Below, piece by piece: positions 26,001 through 33,422 of a DNA stretch of 64,000 nucleotides. The notes beneath the pieces are model-generated. The model was not told where the DNA came from. It saw only the letters and a list, made by a program, of their open reading frames with translations, and did not search any database. Source of the stretch: Styela clava. Taxonomy: Eukaryota; Chordata; Ascidiacea; Stolidobranchia; Styelidae. Location of the stretch: assembly GCF_964204865.1 (NCBI RefSeq), contig NC_135252.1:9755383-9819382 (forward strand). Direction: 5' to 3'. Positions within the stretch are counted from its first letter, which is position 1; each line of letters opens with the position of its first letter. The position numbers and the translations under genes are program-made.

Positions 26001-26892
26001 GTATAAAATGTACCAATTGCCAACAATAAAAATATAATTCTGCAGGAAACAGCGAACGTGACTAAAGATATCACTATATCAATCCGGTTTTAGATATGAT
26101 TGTATTAATCTAGAAATACGCAAACTTGTATATCCGTTATGTTATCATCTGCAAACTATTGTGAAAATAAATACTCGCTCCAATACTTGTTTCAATTCAT
26201 TTTGGTGTTTCTATTTTACTATTTAAAGTATATTTTTATGGATTACAATTCCTGCTTGGATTCTGTTGCCAAATGTGATCATTGATAAATTATAATGAGA
26301 AAACAGGCCAGCAAATTTCATATTGGCTTAGGTACATCAACTGTGAATTGTTGAAAATAATTAATAAAACTATACATTGACTTATTTTAGACGGATCTGG
26401 AAATTCTGGAAAAACTATAGGTCCAAAGCCCGCAGCAAGTAAGTATTCTTACATTAACTTCGTAAATTGAGTTGGCTTTATCTCGGCATCAAATAGCTCA
26501 AAAACACTATCAAATGCAAGCAACATGTTTCATTTTATCTTCGATAAATTCCATATAAGACTAGATAAATTTTGTATTATATCACATCATTCCCTAATAC
26601 TATTTCATATTCTCATTTCACAGGTAACATTGCTCTTCCAATTATTTTGGTTTTCGTCGTGCTGATTATAATTGGATTTGCGTGTGTAGTGTTTTATTAT
26701 TATAAATCACGAAGTGGAAAAGGAAACTACGTTCTTCAGCTGCCTAGCGTATCATTTCGTGACTTCTTGTCAACAACTCCTGGCCTGCGAACCTTCATGA
26801 CGTCTGGTTCAGGCGATCAACAAGGTCTTGTAGAAGAAGTTGGAGACGACGAAGGAGACTCGCTTATGAGTAAAGATGGTGGATATAGATAA
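10214..26892 (+). CDS. Mannose-receptor-like multi-CTLD receptor with FN2, kringle and ShK-type modules (33 exons, 1599 aa)
   Basis: A complete type I membrane receptor. Exons: 10214-10316, 10899-11006, 11571-11744, 12060-12224, 12659-12772, 13158-13271, 13479-13643, 13865-13972, 14453-14644, 14995-15114, 15491-15679, 15760-15807, 16130-16265, 16474-16673, 17071-17237, 17416-17648, 18251-18418, 18734-18838, 19406-19540, 20191-20276, 20700-20793, 20903-21046, 21322-21412, 22294-22452, 22852-23007, 23348-23538, 24128-24319, 24628-24847, 25066-25256, 25435-25552, 25727-25823, 26391-26438, 26624-26892. Phases agree throughout and total 4800 nt. Order: signal peptide, Thr/Pro stalk, FN2, CTLD1, kringle, CTLD2-6, ShK-type domain, CTLD7-8, membrane span, tail. 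Vertebrate MRC1 is ricin-type domain, FN2, eight CTLDs, span; here the ricin-type domain is missing and two modules are added. Sugar binding, endocytosis and innate recognition are likely roles by family. Exons from mid-CTLD8 onward are duplicated twice downstream. Confidence 0.93.
11007..11570 (+). other. Receptor introns, general note
   Basis: The introns of the receptor gene (this one as an example) are 80-880 bp and AT-rich. No RNA gene or further exon was recognised in them apart from the repeats listed separately (14910-14948 palindrome, SINE at 16835, MITE at 21782). Confidence 0.5.
11571..11744 (+). CDS. Receptor exon 3: fibronectin type II domain
   Basis: One exon (residues about 71-128) holds the whole FN2 domain. 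It has the four cysteines in DPCVFP, YSCTT, KWCATT and GFCP, with the conserved GRSDGYKWC turn. In vertebrate mannose receptors the FN2 domain binds collagen, so a matrix-binding role is possible by analogy. Both borders are phase 1, which suits module shuffling. Confidence 0.93.
12060..13271 (+). CDS. Receptor exons 4-6: CTLD1
   Basis: Residues about 129-259. The features are [17 protein letters not shown], the [18 protein letters not shown] helix, MWLGLSD, LNWRAGQPN and the closing SFICKK. The sugar/calcium loop reads QPN and the following WND position reads WGD. Calcium-dependent binding is therefore uncertain. Confidence 0.92.
13479..13972 (+). CDS. Receptor exons 7-8: Thr/Pro linker and short kringle domain
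   Basis: Residues about 260-350. A Thr/Pro/Ser linker is followed by all six kringle cysteines: CYHGDG, KTCINW, FCRNPD, PWCYT, EYCDIP and RC. First to last cysteine is 67 residues, about a dozen fewer than usual; the loss lies between INWKEHTPN and GSFCRN, where the exons join. The DxD anionic centre of lysine-binding kringles reads D-H-S, so classical lysine binding is doubtful. A very small exon in the 221-bp intron cannot be excluded. Confidence 0.92.
14453..15807 (+). CDS. Receptor exons 9-12: CTLD2 (QPD type) and linker
   Basis: Residues about 351-533. It runs from [15 protein letters not shown] through [10 protein letters not shown] to LQFLCAQ. The binding loop is QPD and the second site is WND, the pair typical of galactose-type calcium-dependent C-type lectins. 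The exon starting at 15491 uses the acceptor attcaag, chosen because it keeps phase 1 and gives DDIKGTDDC. A Gly/Pro-rich linker of about 50 residues follows. Confidence 0.88.
14910..14977. repeat. (TA)n microsatellite within a perfect palindrome
   Basis: The arms gacggagaaaa and ttttctccgtc flank an uninterrupted (TA)n core (14910-14948); a second (TA)n run follows. It is intronic between CTLD2 exons and could extrude as a cruciform. Confidence 0.85.
16130..17237 (+). CDS. Receptor exons 13-15: CTLD3 (degenerate site)
   Basis: Residues about 534-690. It contains [15 protein letters not shown], the SWLFLDANL strand in place of WIGL, and the cysteine pair CGY and VACMKM. The EPN/QPD tripeptide and WND are both absent, so this domain is probably structural. 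Exon 15 continues through a Pro-rich linker into CPDGWE, the start of CTLD4. A SINE fragment lies in the intron before exon 15. Confidence 0.88.
16835..17050 (+). repeat. SINE body and tail fragment
   Basis: This intronic copy shares GGTTCACATAACCACTGGTC, AACTGGCTAACTAATCCC and TTAAGCTGTCTTATCGGCTC with the copy at 5927-6275. It is cut at its 5' side, without the B box. Confidence 0.7.
17210..18418 (+). CDS. Receptor exons 15-17: CTLD4 (EPN/WND, mannose type)
   Basis: Residues about 695-835. [38 protein letters not shown], then WAENEPNN and AWNDGNC. EPN plus WND is the canonical mannose/fucose/GlcNAc-type calcium site. CTLD4 is also the main sugar-binding domain of vertebrate MRC1. Confidence 0.92.
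18734..20930 (+). CDS. Receptor exons 18-22: CTLD5 (EPN/WND, mannose type)
   Basis: Residues about 850-985. [54 protein letters not shown] and QWNDVNC, closing YICKR. It has a second intact mannose-type calcium site, again at the same ordinal position as in MRC1. The domain is cut by four introns. Confidence 0.92.
20960..22960 (+). CDS. Receptor exons 22-25: CTLD6 (EPN, altered WND)
   Basis: Residues about 995-1148. [63 protein letters not shown] and YICEKH. The EPN loop is kept but WND reads WADD with an insertion before it, so calcium coordination may be weakened. The long intron before exon 24 contains an MITE (21782-21994). Confidence 0.9.
21782..21994. mobile_element. hAT-like MITE (family with GG...CC ends), copy 1
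   Basis: The ends are inverted (GGTACCCCGTAGTGTATGTACC against the complement of GATACACACACTTCTGGAGCGCC). It is flanked by an 8-bp duplication with one mismatch, ctgaaatc and ctggaatc. The core ACCAGGTTAGGGTTAGG...GAGCTCGGGGATTGTCTG is shared with the copies at 33179, 48669 and 58018. It is intronic in the receptor gene. Confidence 0.8.
22955..23460 (+). CDS. Receptor exons 25-26: ShK-type six-cysteine domain
   Basis: Residues about 1148-1186 contain six cysteines spaced C-x9-C-x8-C-x10-C-x3-C-x2-C, ending MCMRTCQMC. This fits the ShKT fold family, known from many extracellular enzymes and receptors as well as peptides that act on channels. The middle is very basic ([10 protein letters not shown]). 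It lies between CTLD6 and CTLD7; MRC1, PLA2R and DEC-205 have no such module. The intron falls inside the domain, in phase 0. Confidence 0.8.
23460..24847 (+). CDS. Receptor exons 26-28: CTLD7 (degenerate site)
   Basis: Residues about 1190-1345. [15 protein letters not shown], the [16 protein letters not shown] helix, [19 protein letters not shown] and ALCRKS. The tripeptide is QPK and WND reads WFDTD. Calcium-dependent binding is unlikely. Confidence 0.9.
24835..25823 (+). CDS. Receptor exons 28-31: CTLD8 (altered site)
   Basis: Residues about 1357-1494. [61 protein letters not shown] and SVCKI. EPT and WYD replace EPN and WND. The upstream breakpoint of the tandem duplication falls inside exon 29 at about 25174, so later copies carry only the second part of this domain. 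Confidence 0.92.
26391..26892 (+). CDS. Receptor exons 32-33: Gly-rich stalk, transmembrane segment and cytoplasmic tail
   Basis: A 16-residue stalk exon is followed by a terminal exon with about 24 hydrophobic residues ([20 protein letters not shown]) and a stop-transfer YYYKSRSGK. The tail has 61 residues. It lacks an FENTLYF-like motif of MRC1 but has EGDSLM, an acidic dileucine-like signal (ExxxLM), and a terminal tyrosine (GGYR). Confidence 0.93.
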
Positions 26893-27365
26893 AATTCAAA
26901 AACTGTGACTATATATATTTCAAAATTATTGAAAGCAGTGCCAACTTATACTTAATTACATAAGTAGGAGTAGTTCATCCTCTGACTGGCTTTTCTCAAA
27001 ATAATTTTCTAACCTGCATTTTTGAATGAATGTAGTCGAAGAGCCTTTCATTGATAATGTGTAAAGGCCTTAAAACTTTTGTCTTCACTATCAAAATCAT
27101 ACAGACGAGCTATTGTTGACGCAACACCCCACTCGAAGACTACCATTTCATAAAATTTGTATTAATAAATTTGATGTTTTCAAAAGTATGGATAATAATA
27201 TTTTTGAGAAAAAACTTAGTTTTTAAAATTTCAGTTGAAATCTTAATAACAAGTTGGAAGAATTACATATTTGATTTTGTTGAAATTGCACTCGTAATAA
27301 TAGTGCAGTTTTATAAGTGCAATTTGTATTAAAATTATTCCAAATAAATTCCATTTGTTATAATA
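26893..27365 (+). other. Receptor 3' UTR with polyadenylation signal (copy A)
   Basis: AATAAA at 27343-27348 is followed by ttgttataatatgttgtttt, a T/G-rich downstream element. Both are conserved in copies B (39218-39223) and C (54656-54661), so each terminal-exon set keeps its own signal. Confidence 0.6.
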
Positions 27366-27944
27366 TGTTGTTTTTTGTCAGTTGAGAGGTCGAACTTATT
27401 AAATTAGAAAAGTTTTGAAAAACGATTTTGGTGACAAATCACAGCGTGCGTTACGTTTCTTTTCTGGTGGACGCAACTATTTTACTTACTCTTCTAGAAA
27501 ATTCTTGGAGGATATGAATTTTCTCAATATATGTATAGAAACGTTACAGGGTCATTATTCACGTCAATCGACGTCACTCAATTTGAAGGAAAGTATGAGA
27601 CTAAATTGCATGGGCACCACTCATATTCGTGTTTTCCCATATTCATTTTATTGCATTGGTCTGAATAAATCTGATGAGGCTGGGGGACATGACTTGTTAC
27701 ATGTACTTTGGTGAAGTAACTGGTAAAGGTGTAGCAACGAGTTCGCTGAGCAAAGTGGTGGCAATCGTGAAATTGCAAAATGATATTAAAAGAAATGAAA
27801 AGTACCTAATTAATGTTTGAAGTCGGAGATTGGGCTCGAATAAAAAGATGAATTTGGGATTACAATTCCAAATCAAATTTGTCGAGTAATAGGTTTATTC
27901 AGTTATTTTATTATTACCCTTTTCAATTAAGTACCTTGAGACAA

Positions 27945-28060
27945 CTCGGTGGGGCGGTTTAGTCAACGTGCTGCCCAGTCATTCGCACTTTATCTGTGGA
28001 CACACGGTAATCGCACTGTAAACCCTGGGGTTCGACCTGGACCACGTTGAGAAGCCCTGC
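27945..28060 (+). repeat. Second tRNA-like SINE type (copy A)
   Basis: GGTGGGGCGGTTTAGTCAACGTG resembles a pol III A-box region, and GGGGTTCGACCTGG about 70 bases further resembles a B box. Copies lie at about 39820-39935 and 55256-55370 in units B and C. The copy in C is mutated in the B box. Confidence 0.55.
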
Positions 28061-28103
28061 TTTAGATAATGCTTGCTGAATGTTGATTTACGTTTGACCA
28101 AGT

Positions 28104-28212
28104 AGACCAGGGGTCGGCAAACTACGGTCCGTGGACCAGATGCGGCCCGCGACGCTTCACTGAATTATAGCAGGGGTGGCCAACCTGCTTTCGGCCGCTA
28201 TCGACTAAAATA
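28104..28212 (+). mobile_element. Truncated pair of hAT termini (copy A)
   Basis: Two hAT left ends in a row: CAGGGGTCGGCAAACTACGG, then, after the flank aattatag, CAGGGGTGGCCAACCTGC (from 28171). The second is cut about 42 bp inside its end, where foreign sequence starts. Copy C keeps both elements whole (55421-57131), which shows that this is the duplication boundary. Copy B repeats it at about 39979-40087. Confidence 0.8.
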
Positions 28213-30761
28213 GTTTCAGCATCATTTCCCCGAAAATTGTACGATTTTCGTGTCCCACGTGTCCCATGGGAAATACAAATGTGCGCTGTCCCATCCCACT
28301 CCCATGGGAATCCCATTCCCATGGACAACCCTGATAATGTCCCAGTGACCAAGCATTTTTTTTTCAAAATTAGTTGCAATTTAAGTTTTCTCGCTTTCCG
28401 AATGAATAAAATTTTCTGATGATGATAATGTTGACAATGCTGTAGGTAATGGTCTTTAGTACAAAACAATGTTCGCAAAATCCGTTGAAATGTCAAGCAA
28501 TTCTGTGTAAATATGTATTCAGGACGCAATGATCAGTTTGCAGTCGGAATTAAAAAAAATTGATATTTGCATGTCTGCTCTTTCAATTAATTTATAATCG
28601 ACTCTTCTTTCAGATTTTTAACAACTTTTTTGTATCCTCTTGTAATAACTTATAGCGGCTGCAATGAGGGGAAGGTACTCAAACGTTGAAAAACCATTGG
28701 TGTAGTTGACAAAATAGCTATCCTTGGGAACAAAATGGCTGATAAATTATGTTTAACTACGCCTGGGAAATTCAGTTCAACCACTAACCGTTTGGCTGAG
28801 TGTTGAGTTTGTTTGACATTAATTTGATTTATGATGATGTTTTTCCGTTTCCTTACGAATAACTTAACATTAAATATACCTATAGTCGTTGATATTGAAA
28901 ATAGTAAATACGGCGAGTTGGAATATTGATTCATTAATTGAACATGTGTACGAGAACAAAATATTTTATACATAATAGGATATACCAAATATATCATTTA
29001 TATAAGTATGTTCATTAGGGCTGAAAATTCCAGTGCAAATTCTTTAATCGTTACTCTGAGAGAATTACCGATCAATCACCGTCAACGTGAAAAAGCATCA
29101 CAAAACAACAATAAAGTTGCCTCAGGTATTCATGAAGATGGGAAATAACTTTTACCTTTACGATTCTGAAGGATTTTCGCCCAAGTATCGAAATAGTTTA
29201 GTAATTTGATATTTGGCCACTCTCTTGCGAAAATTGGACGGACTAAATGGAATAATTGCAATCAATTTAAAACGGTGCTTTTTACGTCTACATTTAAAAC
29301 GATTGGTTGAATCTAATCGAAATGGTCTGCGTACTGAGTAACAAAACAACAAAGCGTGAAACTAAGAAAGTAGATCAAAATCTGAATATTTATTGATGAT
29401 AATGAACAATACACATCCAAGGCCCTAATCTAAAAAGAACAAAACTTGCTTTGAGAAAATAAGTAAAAATATAATTTTGATTTTAAATTTGTGTAACTGT
29501 TTATTGAAATATATTGGCGAATATTTTACTTCACAATATGTCTAGATACCATATCAAGACTACCTAATTTTTTGTATACTTTGACATTCGCCATTTTGTT
29601 TTGAACTACTCGACATTCAACCCGAGCGTGACGAGCTTTCGTTCGTTGAAAACAAAAACAACATGAGAGTTTCACTTTTAGACAGAAAGCCCCAATATTC
29701 CCAAATAATTTTCAAATGCCATATTGACTACGGTGATGTATACTCTATTTTGACGTCTACCCCAAGTTCAAACTTGTTTACAGTATCTAAATCCAAATTG
29801 AGGAACCGAAAAAACTGCCGAGGAACCGAAACTACGTTCAAGCGTATTACCACGCAATTGCCTGAACTGCGAGCACGCGGTGTGGAATCTAGATAAGAAT
29901 ACTTATAAAATGACTTAACGAGCCCCCACGACTGTGAAACTAAAATGAACGCAGGAAATTCAATTGCACTATTTGCGAATGACTTACAAGTATGCTGATT
30001 GATTTCTGTTTTACGGCAAAGCATTTTCAGGAATGTTAAGTCCAGAGTTCTCTATACAGCAAAATGCATACCTCTCAACCTGCTCGGAACCCGCAAAGTC
30101 ACATAGTATGTGTTTGGCCTTGCTCGAATGTATATCAAGAATAATGTAGATTTGATTTACTCGATTATATTTATTCATATATACTCAAAATTGCCGACTA
30201 GCTAGAGAAAAAAAAGTGTTTTTTACTGAATGAATGTTTCAGAATTGTTCGAAAAGTAGCAAGCAAAAACATCGGAGTAAAAGAGTATTCACTGCTGAAA
30301 CCTTTAGCAATATTTTTGAACGGTGCATATTGTGCTACTTATATCCTAAAGCTAAATGTTTCGATGAGTTACCGCCGATTGCTCTTCCGCCGCCGATATT
30401 CAACCACATGGCCATTGTGCCTGCAGTATTTTCAAACGGATTCAGTCCTTTTTGATGGCTGATATAAAAACGTGTTATATTAGTTAATGGCAGAATACAT
30501 ACCAAGGCGAAATATTCTAAATAAATCAACCAAAGCTATTTTCCATATTTGTGCCACATTTGAAACGATTTCACTCCAAACAAGGTTACACATGAGAATT
30601 ACATGAAAACGAAAACATGCTGCTAATTTTGTTAATAACTGGAAATTATTTGTAAGATTTATAAAAAAATCAACCGCCAATAAATATTATGACGATGAGA
30701 CAACATTATAATGAGTTATATTATTAGAGTTTGTTCATAGATATATTTATATGGGCGTTTG
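28213..30761. other. Non-genic part of the inserted segment (copy A)
   Basis: AT-rich. It has a cluster of CCCATGGG/CCCATTCCCATGG motifs at about 28255-28335, and open frames with no convincing support. One minus-strand frame at 30529-30335 is richer in G+C than its surroundings, ends in a Gly/Ala-rich stretch (LNIGGGRAIGGNSSKH) and is unchanged in copy B, but it lacks a clear start or splice context. Confidence 0.4.
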
Positions 30762-31460
30762 TTATTTTTTCGGCATATACTTCAGAAGCTGTTTTTGATT
30801 AGAAGCAACTACAAAAAGTAATAAAAAAAAAACTGACCAAATGCCAATAATTCTAATGATGCTTTTTGTTTGCATGTCGAGCATTTCTTTCTCGTGTCGG
30901 TACTGCATTTCTTGTTTCTCCCTTGCTATTCTTTCTCGAATTTGTGCTTCCGACAACTCATTCTTTTGCTTTGATACTGCTATTTCATATTCGTTTTTAA
31001 ATCTCCTCATTTCCCGTTCGTGTCGGTAGCGGTCTTCGGCCATATCCTCTGCAAAAAGTGTTTATTAGCGTTTATGGTATTTTTGATATTTGGAACAATT
31101 TGTAGCGTATCAGAATATTATAACTGCTGTCATGTTCAGTAAAAATTGCACATGCATTCAAAACATATAACTTAAGATACTGTGTTTTGATAATATAAAT
31201 GGTATTTCTCTGTGAATTGAGGTACAGTATATTAGTACGGATTTTCATTTTACAATGAGTGATTGTCAGTAACTTTTAGATACCAAGAAATGAATAAATA
31301 TTTGGATTCAATTTTTATTACTTAATTCAGATATATTACTTGCATTTTCTTTGGTAATTATAGTGGCTAAATGATGACTACTTTTTATATCTTGAAATAT
31401 TCGAATTATAAAAAAAAATCCAGCTTAAAACAAAAACTTACTGGAAAATATAAATCCCAT
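30762..31460 (-). CDS. PLGRKT-like small membrane protein, copy A (2 exons, 101 aa)
   Basis: Exon 1 is 31460-31442 (ATG plus six codons, gtaagt donor); exon 2 is 31048-30762 after a tttttgcag acceptor; the phases agree. The N-terminus MGFIFSKDM closely resembles the start of the plasminogen receptor PLGRKT (DUF2368 family) as I know it. MGxxxS also fits the N-myristoylation consensus. Residues 10-66 are a highly charged Arg/Glu/Lys/Gln-rich helix, likely a coiled coil. A membrane span follows (about 70-88, IIGIWSVFFLLLFVVA), then a short tail ending in two lysines. PLGRKT is near 147 residues with two spans, so this protein is shorter by one span and the tail, yet it keeps a C-terminal lysine, the feature by which PLGRKT binds plasminogen kringles. 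It lies inside the duplicated unit, antisense to the receptor. The gene model is strong; the homology rests on the N-terminus and general layout. Confidence 0.68.
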
Positions 31461-32188
31461 AATGAGTATTACTCGGTTAAATCCAGTTTATTGAACAACT
31501 GAGTGTCTTCAAAATCTGGTGTTAACTAAACAATTTAGTTATTTCCTAAGAATCTCTGCGAAAAAAAGATAACATCAACAATGCTAATATTTGATGATCA
31601 CGTTAAAAATAATTTGACATAAATCAACTTTCGGATTTCTATCGTGCATACAAAAACGTACATCTACAAGAAGATTTTGCAGATTTTTTTATATATTCGA
31701 GAGGACAGGTGTAATAGCATCTCGTAAGCAGCCGCGAGGTAACAAATTTGGGCAAAAAATATTCCGACTTAAGGCGTACCCGCTAACATTTAAAAATGGT
31801 TTTTGTCATTTTGAAATCTTTTGGTGTTTTTCTCAAAAGTTAATTTTTAAAGTGAAAACATATGAAATTCCACAAAACGTTCAGAAAACGTTTTTTTTTA
31901 TCTGACATGCGGATGCAACATTACCGATTTAAATTTAAACCTTAGATTCATCACCAACCCCCCTCTTAAATATGCGTGTAAACATGTTAGATTTGAAAGC
32001 AGTAAACCTTTGTAAATAACAGGATGTTAAAAACGTTGAGCACTTCATATAAAAAATACATTTTAACATGTTTTAACAGGCTGTTTATACATCAATATAA
32101 ACAGTCTGCGGGTAAATAAAACGAAATTAGGTACGTCCACAACTTTAGAGAAAACATTGTATATTTTTCGACTTTAAAAAATATTTCA

Positions 32189-32971
32189 TTACCGCAGTGG
32201 GTACTGGACTAAAAAGTATACCGTATATACAAAGTTACTCAGGAGGCAGTTTTGAAATTGGATTCTAGACTTATGGAGTTTGATAAGTCGAGCACATTTA
32301 ACAATCCTGCAAGTAGTTTCAATGTTTAGAAAATAATTACAATGTTTACTCCTAATATTTCGTCCTCCAATTTTAATAGTTTTGGAAAGGGCAATCAGGT
32401 CTTCAGTTTTTGCAAGTGTTTGTTTTGAGGTTCTTGTTTCATTAATTTTTCTACTCTTTCGCGACATTCCCATTCTGAAAAACTTTGCTTTTTCTCTTTC
32501 TATCTTGAGCTTCATCATATTTTTTTGTGTCTGTAGAGGTCTTCCGCCATTTGCTCTGTGAAAATTGTTTATTTTTCATCATGTAATGAAGTAGGTTTTA
32601 CATCAGAATACTTATGACTACTGTTGGATTCAGCGAAGAAATCCATATATTTCCATATTATATAACTTGAGATACTGGGCTTTGAATATTTAAAATTTAA
32701 ACCGTCGATCTTCGTGAATCGGGGTATATTAGTATGTATTTGCATTTGAAAATGAGTAATTTTCAGTAACTACTGTATACCCAGAGCAGAATAAATATTT
32801 TTATTTGTTTTTTAATGCTCAATTCTTTTATATCAATGGCGTATTCTTATACATTCTTGGCTATGGTGGTTGAATGATGGCTTTTTTGTACATTATAAAA
32901 TACAAATATTAGAAGTAGATTAAAATATCTCAAGCCTAAAACAAGAACTTACTGGAAAACAGATGGCCCAT
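32189..32971 (-). pseudogene. Broken paralogue of the PLGRKT-like gene, copy A
   Basis: Exon 1 (32971-32953) encodes MGHLFS with the same 19-nt length and gtaagt donor as the intact gene. Exon 2 begins at 32555 after a cacag acceptor and starts KQMAEDLYRHKK, matching KDMAEDRYRHER of the intact copy. An in-frame TGA follows a run of A (AAAAAAATATGA); a one-base shift opens a further basic Lys/Arg-rich frame, but no membrane span is visible. Flanking sequences also match those of the intact gene in diverged form, so this is an older local duplicate that has decayed. Confidence 0.65.
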
Positions 32972-33178
32972 TCTGCGATTTGCTCGTCTAAACCAGGCAA
33001 TTGAAGAGATGCGTATTTCCAATTGCTTTTGTGAACTAAACAATTTAGTACGAGTATTTCCTAAAACTCCCTGCTAAAAAAGAGGAGAAGAACATGTGCT
33101 ATTATCTGACCATATCACATTTAGACAAAATTAAATAAACTTTCTGCATACAAAATTGCTACTGTGTATACAATAACG

Positions 33179-33414
33179 GGAACTCTCGACGTATTTGAAC
33201 TAAGATGCCGGACACCGGAACGTAGTATGTGTACCAGGTTAGGGATAGGCCATAATTTTAATCCAATTTTCATTATTTTAGTTATATTTTGAGTTCGGGG
33301 ACTAGCCAAATGACACCCGTAGTATTTGTATCTGAAATTATGCCCTAACCCTAACTTCGTACACACACTACGTTCCGGTGTCCGCCATCTTGGTTCACAT
33401 ACTTCTGGAGTACC
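33179..33414. mobile_element. hAT-like MITE with long fold-back ends (copy A)
   Basis: The target duplication caataacg is perfect on both sides (33171-33178 and 33415-33422). The outer ends GGAACTC...GAGTACC are inverted. Inside them is a longer inverted repeat of over 40 bases built around CGGACACCGGAACGTAGT and its complement ACTACGTTCCGGTGTCCG. The core matches the copies at 21782 and 58018. Confidence 0.85.
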
Positions 33415-33422
33415 CAATAACG

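Noticed and set aside
28650-28997. 115-codon minus-strand frame also found at 40533-40880
   Set aside because: Its preservation is explained by recent duplication of the whole unit; the translation is low-complexity and AT-driven.
29663-29896. 77-codon plus-strand frame with a good start context, repeated at 45154-45387
   Set aside because: The two copies differ by replacements (Leu to Met, Arg to Leu) and no domain is seen; not enough to call a gene.
33235-33260. TTAGGG/TAGGGTTAGG motifs resembling telomere repeat
   Set aside because: Only one or two repeats, always inside the MITE core; not telomeric.
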